The position numbers and the translations under genes are program-made. The notes under the pieces were generated by a model. That model saw only the letters and a program-made list of their open reading frames with translations, did no database searches and was not told where the DNA came from. This document shows positions 8,566-19,645 of a DNA stretch of 42,171 nucleotides, one piece after another. Numbering within the stretch: position 1 is the first letter of the stretch; each line of letters starts with the position of its first letter. Source of the DNA: Folioceros fuciformis (Eukaryota; Anthocerotophyta; Anthocerotopsida; Anthocerotales); contig JBNGIO010006284.1 of the NCBI GenBank assembly GCA_049999805.1, forward strand, positions 1 through 42,171, read 5' to 3'.

Positions 8566-11500
8566 TCAGCCAAGTTTCCGTCGCTTGTGAGGGCACGTTG
8601 GTGACGATGGCAGAGGTGGCAAAGCGTGTTGAAGGCCTTGCGCGTTATGATCGGTTCGAGGCTTCCTCCGCAGGGCAGCAAACCCATTGCTGCCAGGCCT
8701 GTTTGCAAAAACACGTGATTAACCCTCCTTTCAACATCTGCTTGTACAGCCATCCCAGCGAGTAAGAGAAGGCGAAGCTTACCGATTCGCAACTGTATTC
8801 CCATGGAGAGGATTCAATGGTCGCCGGGCAGCTAGATCCGCACCACTGCTAGCAGCTCGCAGCATGCTCCGCGGGATTGACAGCTTCGTCTGGAATGTCG
8901 ACAGCGTCGTCTGTGGAGGTGCATTTGTCGGCATTTGTACTGTTTAAGCCAGACCATTGAGACTTTCAATTTTCACCAACCTACAGCGCCTGCCAGAAGC
9001 TTTAGACCATTTACGGATTCAAGAGCTTACCAGACTTACTGCGCTCCCGGTCGGATGCTGGTCGGAACACGTTTCCACCAGCTGTGGCTTCCTGCGCCAA
9101 TGAAATCAATCCCATTGAATCCTTGTGGAACTTGCTTGTGGCCACCTTCCTGCTGACTTTCAGAGGCTTCACAGTACTCTTGTGCACAGGTTTAGGAACA
9201 AATGGTTCCCTCTGACCATCTACAATCCTGGTGCTCACGCGTCCTGAAACGCAAGCCACAGACCCGGCGTTGCAACCGAATACCAGAGGAGATGAAACAT
9301 CCATCTCGATATTCCTCTTGGTGGAGTCCATACTTGAAGTAGGCTGAGCAGGAAAAATCAACGACATTTAATTCAGCAATGCTGGAAGTCCAACAGAAAG
9401 AAAGGTTCAACATCAGGCTTGACCTCCTACCTGGTGTGAAATGCCAGTTTTCTGTTGTGATGCCGACATCAGTTCCTCTCCAACTGATACAAGCTCCTGA
9501 AGGCGAGGAATCAAATCTTCATAAGCTGTTCTAAAACCTTCGATCTGCGTCATCTCGTTTTTCATAAAAACCAAGTCGGCTTCCCACTTCTGCCTGCTGT
9601 ACTCCCAAAGGCTCATTGTCTCCCTGTATTTGGCCAGGTTGTTCCTGAAGTCCTCACTTGGAGTTACCGAGGCAACAACAGAAGCCTCCTCCATGTGGCT
9701 GGCAGACTCTGCGCTACCAGAGCTTGGCTTCAAGATCTCACTGTGTTTCCTAAGTTGCGATTCTATTTCCTCAATGGCAGATTTTACCAGATCGCTCAAG
9801 TTTTTTAACTCATTCCTGCTCTCCCTGAGCCCACTGGCATCCAGAGACTTTTCTTCTGTAGGGTAGTTATCTGTCAACCTTGCCCTGCGAGGCAGCCAGT
9901 TGGTTAGAGATTCCTTAGGCAGAGTACGTAGCTTTCGACGACAGAAACGTGCATACCCCGAGGCCCGACCTACCAATTCTGCATCTCCCTATGCCCAAGA
10001 AGAGGAAGTTCTACTCTGTCGACCTACTGCATTTAGTGTAAGGCAACGAACTGTCCTAAGCAGATACAGATAGCCTCCTGAAATATTTCGTAGCTACATA
10101 TATACAGCACATTTCTGCAGAGTTTTAAGTCTCAAAATATCACGGACCCCATTGTCAACCCTGCTTCTCCCAGGGAGGCCTCCTTGATGCTGACAGAAGT
10201 TCGTGCCTCTCTCTTCACCGCCTGTACGTCGGTGTCTAAGCTCTGCTGCCGGTTCATGTCAAGCAGGACAAGCTGCCTTTGCTGATCATCACCCCTCTTG
10301 GTGCTAGCACAATTGTTGCCTCGAGGACCAGACTTACAAACATACCGCGCATCGATGTTCTGGGAATTAACCTCAAACGCCGGCAGAGAAAGCTTCGGCG
10401 TGATGCCTTGGACTGAAAGCGTCCACTCCACGGGTTCGACTCCATGTTTACCTTGAAAGTGCACGGCTGGAACTTCGTTGTCACTGACCGTATCTTTGAA
10501 AATGTTTGTAGCCAAAGAAGGGACAGCTTGGCTTCGCTTGACATCTTCCGCGGCGGGAAAACCAACCACATTTTCACCATCTTGCCGAAGCATACATGCA
10601 AATCCGAGTTCTCTGTTGAGCACCTCCGTGTCTGGCAAGCTACCACACTCCAGAGCAGCCATCTCCACTGGCTGCAAGCAGATGAGGGTGCCAGCATCAG
10701 GATCGCCCTTCTGTTTATCGTCCAGATATTTCAGAGGGGTACTCTCATCTCTGTCAGCAACAAACTTCATATCTGTTCCCTGTTGAGCCCACCATGGTCT
10801 TGGTTACTGAGTGGCATTTCTGCTCACAGTTAAGCAGCATTTGAAAGACTTTGGAAGGAATGATTTGAGCCGCTCTGGCAAACGAGAATGAGTGAGGCAA
10901 GTGTTAGCAGACCAAGAAAGGACCGAAAAGACACCTTTCACCTACAGTTGCTACAAAAGTTCCATGGACACTCACAAGCAACGCTTCAGGCTAAAGAACC
11001 TGCTGCAGTCATCAATCAGACAGGCAAATGCTAGATTTCTGAGCTGGAGTCTACACGAGAAAACGTTGCACACACAGGAGTTGGAGCTCCTCCAACCTGC
11101 ATCTCCCTAAAGCAGGACGGGGTGTTAATTCTTGACAGCTGCGAGACAAGTCACATGTTAGAGAATTCAGGTTTCTGCATGAAGCACCTTACTAGCATTA
11201 TTTGCCACCATATTGGCTGCATGTAGCACAGTTGAATCCATGCCCCTTCGTTCCTCCTCCATTGGAGTTGCACCTCTGTCCACAGGGATGTCTACGATGT
11301 GCTTTTCCGTGTATGTCTTGAGAGCGCTCTCATACTCCGCAGAGACAACAATAAGCTGTTGTGACGTGATCTCTTGCTGCTGAAGGACCTCATTGAGCTC
11401 CTGCTGCAGACTATTCACTTTCTGAAGGTGACCCTCTTCATTTTGTTCCAGCTGCCGTATTACTTCCTGGAGGGCCTGAATTTCACCGTGCAGCACCTTA

Positions 11501-14500
11501 TTCCTTTCTGTAAGGTCTGAGAGTTTGGCTTCTGCATGCTCCTTCGAAGACACAAACTGCACTATCTGAGCCTCTAACTCAGCAGACAGTTGCATGACAT
11601 CTTGCTCAACCCTCTCTACCTGACTCTGAACAGAAGTGTGGAGTTCTTCCACAAGGACCTCCACATCCTTCTGACTCGAGTCAACCTGCTGTGCCACATC
11701 ATTTGCCCGAGACAGAATAGCAAGCTCTTTCTCAGATACTATCATTGTAAATTCTGCTACAAGCCCATGGAGCTGTTGCTTTTCCTGTTGCCACCTATTT
11801 TCAGCCTCCAATTCTAAGGCTTCAGCCTCTTTCTTGTCAGTAATCAATTGCTGCATCGTTTGACCAAGATCTGCAACCTCCTTGAGAGCTGTGAGTCTGG
11901 CTGTCTCCAGGGCTTCCTTTTCAGTGATAACGGTGGCAAGCATGTCTTCAGTAGCTTTGAGTTTTGCTTTGGCAGCATCAACCTCACTTTTCAGTTCCAG
12001 AAGGCTTGTATCCTTCTCTTTCACTGTAGCAGCCAGTTGCTCGGATACAGTCACCTGACACAACAAGAAACAGTCCATCAGAAATCTAAACTATAAATGC
12101 AATACCTTGTTGGGTTCTGGGATCCCAAGTTCTCTTAAGGTATACTCATTAATCACGCACCCAGCCATCATAACTCAGATTTGCTGTTTCGTCTCTGCAA
12201 TTGTCTGTCATGCAATGCCCACACAGCAGTAGCAGCCACACTGACAGCTGTGAAGGTTCCCATAATCACTCTCGAAAACTTTGACCAAGAGTTCAGCCAC
12301 TCCAACCTCGGGCTACACAGGAAACTCCTGCGGCTTGCCTAAATAGAAATGATTCAACAAACCTCAGGCTCTGGCTACGCTACAGTAAGACGTCTGCATG
12401 ATGTGTTGTGATAAGTGCGTGTGCACCAAAAATGCATTGTGACGTGCACATCTTTGACGACTCAGCAGTCATACATGCACCACCAGTCATTCAATGTAGT
12501 TCAGCACAAGAGAACCTTACCATCTCTTGGAGTGCAGCTTTTACTTTGGTCCTTTCAACTTCAAGTTCTTGGAGCTGATTCTCAAGCTCCAGTTTTGAAA
12601 CGGCTGCTTGGGCAACTTTCTTCTCAAAATCACTCAGGGCCTTCTTGCACTGCAGAGCAGTTGAATACAAACAATAAGAGCTTTCATCAAAAAAAAACGT
12701 AAATGCATCAAAACCCCATAATTTCAACGTACATCATCCCGTTCCTGTGTGGCATTCTGAAGCTCGATGAACATCTCCTCCTGCATACACCAGATTATAC
12801 CAGTTTACAAAGGAACACATCGGAAAGAAAATCGAGTTCAAGGTCATATGAATGCCACCTGCAGCTTGCTTTGTTCTCTAAAAGCAGAACTCATCTTGTC
12901 TCCCTGAGACTTGAGTGACGCAAGCTCTTGGGCCAGCTCAGTAGCTTGCGCTTCAGCTAGATTGCACCGCCTCCAAACCTTTTTATTCATTGATTGAGTT
13001 GATCAGCTTGACTCTTTAAGAGCTTGCTTTAACTACTCAGTTGGAAAGCAGCCGTCTATACCTCGTTTTGCTCTGTAGTCGAATCCTGAAGTTTTTCCTC
13101 TGCTCTGGATTGCCGGTAGACTGCCTCTTCTGCCTCCTGCCGATACTTCTCAACTGCCTCACGAAGTTTTAAAAACTGCCATGTCATGAAAAGCCGGTTA
13201 GTAAACAACAGAAACTTGTTGGATGAAGAACGTGTTTNNNNNNNNNNNNNNNNNNNNNNNNNNNNNNNNNNNNNNNNNNNNNNNNNNNNNNNNNNNNNNN
13301 NNNNNNNNNNNNNNNNNNNNNNNNNNNNNNNNNNNNNCTACAACCCACTTACTTGCTCTTCCAATATTTGCAGTTCAGCTTTTGCAGAATCCCTTTCACC
13401 TTTCACTTCTGCCAACTCCTGATTGAGGCTACTTTTGTCGTCAATTACCTCTTGCAGCTCAACCTTTATAGCCTGACTTAAGTTCTCAATTTGCTCAATT
13501 TGTGATTGTAAGCTTTCCTCATCCTTCCGCCCATTCTGGTAGTCCTCAAGTTGGGCTGTGAAATGACAGGAAGAAAATTAGATCGTTTAACTCACCACAT
13601 GATCAGAAAAAAAATCTCCAGAATGAAATAGCTGACTATTCCTTCAACCAAACGACCAGATGCAACCTTCTAAAACCATTTCATAGACAGCACCTACGCA
13701 ATGTCCTTGATCTGTACCTCTGCATAGATCCAATTCCATCTTAAACTTAACAACATCGGGATGATGCTCAACTTGCTTCCGCAAGTGCTCAATCTCCTCT
13801 TTCAGATCTAGAATCTCTTCATCCTCTGGAAGGGGACCATTCTCAAGCCTTTGAATTCGGTTCTCTCGAAGCCTGATAATCATTTTATGGGACTGGGACA
13901 AGTCCAAACAAAATTCAGAAGACACAACAATGTAGAAGAACCAAACAGAGATTTCAACCAAACCCAAAAAAAGAAAGAAATCCAACTGATGAATTACCTG
14001 CAAAGTCTTATCCAAGCGGTCACAGATGGCTTGCGTGGCTTCCAGTCTCAAAGTTAAATCACTTATCTCACTGGCAGCCTTCCTCTCAGATGCGAGAGAT
14101 CGCTTAGTAGATTGTGAAATGATATGCTCCAGGCGATTTACACGATTACTCTCTGCAGACACAGAGTTTGATTACGCTGATCGTAAATCATACACAACAA
14201 AATTATAATGTAAATCATACACAAAAATAAAATTAGAGACACCTATAATGTAAAGTTATACACGTTACAGGGACAAAAGTGGACAGATTACCAGATTGAT
14301 ACTCCTGAGGTGGTAGCGCCATCTGGTCTGCAGCAACCGCACTGCCAATACTAGCTGCGAAAAAAGTCTCTCAGTTAGTGCAAGACACACACAACAGTAA
14401 CAAATTCACCATTCACACACAACAGTGATAAATTCAAACCATACCCCGAAGGAAAGCAATCTCCAAACGAAGCCTTCGGATTTCCTCGCCCATGATAGCA

Positions 14501-16613
14501 GGATTCCCGAACATGTCTTCATTCACAACAGCAGTATTGAGCATCAATTTCGCCCTCTGTGCAAATTTGAGTGTGGATAAGGTCTCATCCACATTCTTCT
14601 CTGCTGGGCTTACATTAGCCACAAGCGTGCATTTTGAATTTCCACCCAACGCATCCTGGTCACCAAATGGGAAACGTTTAGACTGAAAATGAGGCAACTT
14701 AACTTTCATTAGGGGAACAGATTGAAAGCAAATAGTGGCAGAGGCCACAGACCCAGGGCATACCTTCAGCAAGAAAGTCAGCTTGGAGTCTCTGTACGGC
14801 ACATGCCGAATCTTGCCCTCTGAAATGTCAACTAGAGCCTGCACGAAGGCCACTTATCCTTAATACATTGATAATTGCAATAATCAATTGTCAAGGGGAA
14901 AAAAAGATTGTGATGGTAGACTGGCAGTGAGTGCTCACCTTTATTACATTACCCAGAGCAGACAGTGATTTATTAATGCTGCCAGCTTCTTTCAACCTAA
15001 TCCCTGCTGATTCACTGTGCTTCTGGCGCTCAGAGCCTGCAAGGTCAACTAGGTAGAACCTGGAGGTCCTCCTGTTCATAACTCCACCATCGTTCCGCCG
15101 CTGCAAGGGACACAAGCCATCGTTTAGAATTCTCTAAAAAAAACAAACCATTAATTTCCGGCAACATTCTCATAAAACAAGTTTCAATCAACGACTCCTG
15201 ACAACCGGATTAGGCCGGAGACGTACTTGTGACTCCACAACGAGAGTAAAGACACTGTGGGACCTGCTGCTCTCCATGTTCATGGCAGTCATGCCCACAT
15301 GTCTATTCTCGGAACCTCGCCGGAAAACAGCATAAGTTGCTGCGGGCGTGGAGACAACCACTTCTTGTAAGCCTTCTACGTACATACCATGCTTAGAATC
15401 CTCGTGAATTGCTGAAATTTTGAATCAAGGGCACAGAATGATAGGGGATGCAACACGGATCCACAATCGGAGATGGACCTCAACAAGTATTTGTAATTCT
15501 AAAGGATACTCAGATTGGTGGATCCCGGATCCAAGAGGTCGGAGACCTGCTCATTGTAGATCTGAAGCCAACGAAAGATTACATTAGCTGGACTACAAAC
15601 AGGAAACACAACAGACGAGAATAGGACAACGTTTTACCTGCAGGTAGGAACACTTCATAACGTACTCCACATCATTAGCCTGCATATGAAAAGTAAAAGT
15701 AAGCATTCGCAACATTCGACATCATTCACACGGTAAGAACAAACCATCACAATGTCTGGAAACGTTGTTGAGATAGGAAGGCACCTGAGTCTTCTCAGCC
15801 ATCATACTCTGAAAGATATAATTCAGAATTCGAGGAATCAAACCATGTCTTTCGTGCAGGAAAAAATTGGATTGTTCCCCAAACATCTTTAAGTTTGACG
15901 TAGCAATGTCGCTGTCAGGCCCTGTACACAATTTATGGTGTACACCTTCAGACATGTCACTGCAAGAGCAATCCTAAGCCTACTGGCCAACGGTCCGACC
16001 AGACAAGTACCTTCCATAGTAAACGTCTTTCCAGCACCAGTTTGCCCTGAAGAACGCCGAGGTCAGAAGGATATTAGCGCTCTCCCGCTACACGTTCTGA
16101 GACCGCAAGTGAGAAAGTGCAACAGAACATACCGTATGCTATGAGGCAACAGTGGTAGCCTTGAAGACAAGCATCCGTTATCGGTTTACCAACAGATTGA
16201 AAAATTTCTTCCTGCCACACATCCGGATTGCATTCCTTGAAAATGCAGACTGGCACCTGAACAGACGTCCTCGTCCCATCCCACAAAGCTGAAAAATACA
16301 ACTCCACCGCAAACAACACTCTCCACGGTCCTACCTGATTGACACCCTCATCAGCCACGTAGTCGAACGTGAATGTCCGTGATTGCGGCCGCACATTAAG
16401 GGTGATAGAATGCGCTCCGGGGTCTACTCCCACGACTTTGCAATACCCTTGCTCCTTCTCCCGGCCACTCGGCGGCCTCACTCTGACCACTACCTGCACA
16501 TTACTGTTGGACGCTCCCACACTGGGAGCCACGGATGCATAATCTGACACGCTCTCCATCTCCGCTCTCATCAGCTCCTGCTCGATGTCCATCCCTGCCA
16601 GTAAATCCCCCAT
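8566..16613 (-). CDS. Kinesin-12 family motor protein (KIF15/KIN-12-like), about 25 exons
   Basis: A plus-end microtubule motor by family; plant kinesin-12 members act in spindle and phragmoplast. Exons traced on the minus strand: 16613-16335, 16211-16133, 16046-16011, 15921-15785, 15679-15638, 15561-15510, 15411-15227, 15100-14939, 14838-14764, 14655-14445, 14354-14292, 14152-13998, 13892-13718, 13555-13353, then an N gap, then 13175-13062, 12978-12859, 12780-12733, 12649-12521, 12054-11188, 11138-11097, 10779-10160 (or 10148), 9884-9431, 9343-9031, 8939-8783, 8698-8566. All junctions keep phase, giving about 1,616 residues plus anything lost in the gap. The N-terminal motor has [11 protein letters not shown]-loop GQTGAGKT (about 120-127), switch I NMESSRSH (253-260) and switch [10 protein letters not shown] (287-294). 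[11 protein letters not shown] and [16 protein letters not shown] resemble KIF15. A long coiled coil runs from about residue 440, and the tail ends in a basic PHKRRKLG. Motor exons are firm; the last seven tail exons are inferred from splice sites and phase. Confidence 0.9.
13238..13337. other. Assembly gap (100 N) inside the kinesin gene
   Basis: Exactly 100 N, the usual placeholder for a gap of unknown size. It begins 15 bp into the intron after the exon ending at 13353, and sequence resumes 62 bp before the next acceptor. Both flanking exons are phase 0, so the gap could be pure intron or could hide one or more coiled-coil exons whose length is a multiple of three. Confidence 0.95.
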
Positions 16614-19321
16614 ACCTACAGCTTCGCTTGGTCCAACGCGCTCTAAACCGCCTCACCGCATCACGCTGCTTCTGAGGACAAAAAAACTGGAGAACCTCCG
16701 CCTCACGGAGAAAAGATCGACATCACCAGCCAATCCGATCGATTCGCCCGGACCTCCTCTTTCCCTCTCGTGCTCCGATCCAGATCGAGGACCACAACAG
16801 AAAAAAGGCAGCTTTCTCTTTCCCTCTCCACAGATCCACAGACAAACGTGCGCCCAACGCGCCGACGCCGGCACTATCGCCTCCACCACAACTGGCCTCC
16901 AGAACCAGCATAGGCTGAAGGAACAGGAGTTCCCGCCATCCCGTCCACCAGCATTGCCCGGCACCTCGCGGAAACCGCCTCCAAAACCGCTCCTCAGTGG
17001 CGCAAATGCAGCCCCTGGCGATCGATCCCTTGCGGATCCGAGCGGAGAGCGATTCCTTCCCTTCCGAGCTCGCTGCGGGCGGGTGCGAGGGCGGCCCCGA
17101 AGACGGGCAGCGGGGATCTGAGTGGCAGGCGCGCGCGGGGTGGAGGTGGGGGTCCGGCTGCCGGCGAGAAAGAAAAGAAGAGGAGGCAGGAGGGACGGAC
17201 AGGAGGTGAGGAGGAGAGGAGGAGAGCGGCAGGGATGAACGTTGGGCCTGCAGGTGGCGCAGCGCATTCAAACCGACCGGGGGCGCGCGCCTGCCTTTCG
17301 CCTCTCGCCTTCGCCACTCGACTCCGCTCGACTCGGTTGCCGTGTTGTCCAGCCTCGAGACGTGATTCGTCCAGTACTATCCCGGCCACGTATTTTCGAC
17401 ATGCAGCGTCCCGTTTCGGACTGCCGTGCCGTTTGAGATGTGCTAACAAAAGCAAGGAGGACGACAATGGCGCATCTCGAGCTTCCTCTTTTCCCAACAT
17501 CAAGGCCTCACCAGCACAGTGATGAAGCTCATGAGGCCGTGATGTTGTGTATGCAAATGTTAATGCCAGCAAGAAAGAGCAGACACTGTTGGCCTCTTGT
17601 GCTGGAAAACGATGGCCTGAAAAAGGCCATGGAAAAGTGGAGGGGAGGTGAGCACATGGCAGGTAATGTGTGAGACTCGCACAAGGACAGAGGACTCGAA
17701 GGACAACGGGACACAGATCTTGCTGGAGATTTTGACAGCTATCACAGTTTCTGCGTTCTGTGAAACCGGTGCCTTCCTGCAACCGATTTCCAAGCCAGAG
17801 GCATGCAGAGGAGATGTGCCTGTCGGCCAGTCACCCTCACCCTCCAGCCCTGTGTGTGCGGGTGGGAAATGCTTAGAGACGGCGGAGAGGGGAGTTGAGA
17901 GGAAGTGTCAGCTGATCCAGGAAGGATTTGAACGAAACCCTATATGGCTGAAGGTCAAGCTTCACCAACTCGAAGGAGAAGTTCCTGCACTCGATGCTTT
18001 GGATCTGCAGGATTTCTGTGCTGGTGTCAGAGACGGGAGAAACCTGTGAGCCTGATGAGGCATCCGACACTGCATGCTCCAAGGTTGTTGGAGGTGGTAC
18101 TGCAGGTGGTGGCGATGTAGTGAAGGAGCATCCTTTGCATGCGTCTTTACTGCGCTTTCACGGACGAGAAACGTGATTCCTGGAGTGGATGCTTTGGTCG
18201 CTAAGCGTGGTGGTTATCTTATTCCACCGTCGTCCATGTGGTGTGTATGGAGTCGGAGATGCTTTGTCTGCAAGCGAGGATTCAGTGGTGCACTGCAGGG
18301 GGGTTGTGGCCCCCACGGACTCTGTTCGTGACCACCTCTAACCTCCTCCATGCCCATTGGCAGCACATGGCTACAGGCCACAGTGGATTGCCACCAAGCA
18401 TATGCTATTTGTTTCAAGGACAGGTAGAGCCCCGGAGAGCGGACGAAGGTGATGAGCCGTCAGGGAAGGGTCCGAACCAGGAGGCAAGGAAGACGAGCCT
18501 CGTACCGGGTGAGAGGCAGGCGCCATGCCATTTCATCCAGCGGATGCAAGCAAGCTTGGTAGCCAGGAAGCCAGGATGAATCAGTCTCTGCACAGTCTCC
18601 CATATGCTCACACCGCGGCCTCCAGAAGCATACCTGTGGCTGTCTCTGCCTGACATCGGTGCTCCATTTTGCAGCCGGGACGACGGGTATCGATCCAGCG
18701 CACGGGGCCAGGGACTCACCACAACGGAATCCGAGACAACCAGTCGTTACTGAATCCGTGAAGCTTGCATCCTCTTCTTGAATTCACAACCAATGCCGAG
18801 TCTGCGCCTAGGGCAAGTAACAGCATTCTGGTGATCACAAACACGATGCGGCAACTCCTGAGCGTGTGACGACATCCGCGTGCAAGGGATCTCGTCTTCC
18901 AAGCAGAAAGCCAGCACTGCATCCCTCACGCCTGCTTGCATTTTCGAGCTCGTTCATTTCTCACTGTTGAGGTCAGCGCCTGTCTCGAAGTGAGAACAAC
19001 CTCGAGATGCAGGAAAAGCTCTACCAAGACCTGGACCAGGAAGTTGGAACCTTGACCCTCCGGGTTTCTTCCTCCTCGGAAGCTTTGGAGGGATTCGGGC
19101 AATGGATGTAGCCCTCCCCGAATCCCAAGTGTATGAACGGCCAGTGGCTCGTTTTCTCAGCCTCAGAGGGAACGAAGACCAACCGTCCAACGGTAAAGAT
19201 TTCGAAATGTTGTAACGAACAAGATTCATTCGTACGTGAGGTCTAAGCACTGTCATCGACCTCCACAATTATGATCGCATACTGTCACTTTTTTAAGTGA
19301 GAGATAATTAAGCGGTACGTT
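16614..19321. other. 2.7 kb between divergent genes, no gene recognised
   Basis: The kinesin (minus) and hydrolase-protease (plus) genes point away from this interval, so both promoters lie within it. The first 700 bp are GC-rich and carry overlapping open frames on both strands (for example minus 16994-17782). These are low-complexity, proline-, arginine- and serine-rich, and look like a by-product of base composition. From 17650 to 19300 only short frames without domains occur. I can support no RNA gene or mobile element here except the tRNA-like relic at its right end. Confidence 0.5.
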
Positions 19322-19419
19322 GGCCGCATGGCCCAAGTGACAAGGCGCTGGTCTAGTCCAATGGACAAGGCGCTGGTCTATAAAATCAGAGATTTTAGGT
19401 TCGATCCCCATCGTGGTCG
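19322..19419 (+). pseudogene. tRNA-Arg(ACG)-derived pseudogene or SINE-like element with internal duplication
   Basis: The sequence follows plant tRNA-Arg(ACG) closely: ATGGCCCAA, AAGGCGCTGGTCTA, CAGAGATT, GGTTCGATCCCC and a 3' GTGGTCG end. The A box (TGGCCCAAGTG, 19329-19339) and B box (GGTTCGATCCC, 19398-19408) are both recognisable. Three things argue against a working tRNA. The anticodon stem-loop region is duplicated (17 bp GACAAGGCGCTGGTCTA at 19339-19355 and again at 19364-19380). The loop anticodon now reads ATA. The T stem has two mismatches (TTAGG against CCCAT). It lies about 230 bp upstream of the next gene's ATG. It may be a simple tRNA pseudogene or the head of a SINE; no A-rich or T-rich tail is obvious. 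Confidence 0.65.
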
Positions 19420-19645
19420 TATTGTAATGTTTTAGTTTCACTGCTTACCGTTATTTACCCCCAGCAACCAGGTGGACGGTCATGGTCCTGTCACGTGGCC
19501 TCCCTCCTTTGCCTCCCTTGACGTCATATGTCGTGCGCAGCTAGCAGGAGATCTTGGGCGAGCCATCCAGTTCAGCTCGCGTGCGATGTTCATCAAAGTC
19601 GCACAAGCGCGTCAGGTCGACTTGGCTGCCGATTTCGCGATTTTG

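Noticed and set aside
8460-8804. Minus-strand open frame of 114 codons as an independent gene
   Set aside because: The same DNA carries two kinesin tail exons in another frame with proper splice sites and a stop after PHKRRKLG.
10132-10770. Separate gene downstream of the kinesin
   Set aside because: Its frame joins in phase to kinesin exons on both sides through plausible splice sites, so it is treated as kinesin tail.
16994-17782. Minus-strand open frame of 262 codons upstream of the kinesin
   Set aside because: GC-rich, proline-, arginine- and serine-rich low-complexity translation, no domain, overlapping open frames on the other strand; probably composition-driven in the promoter and 5' UTR.
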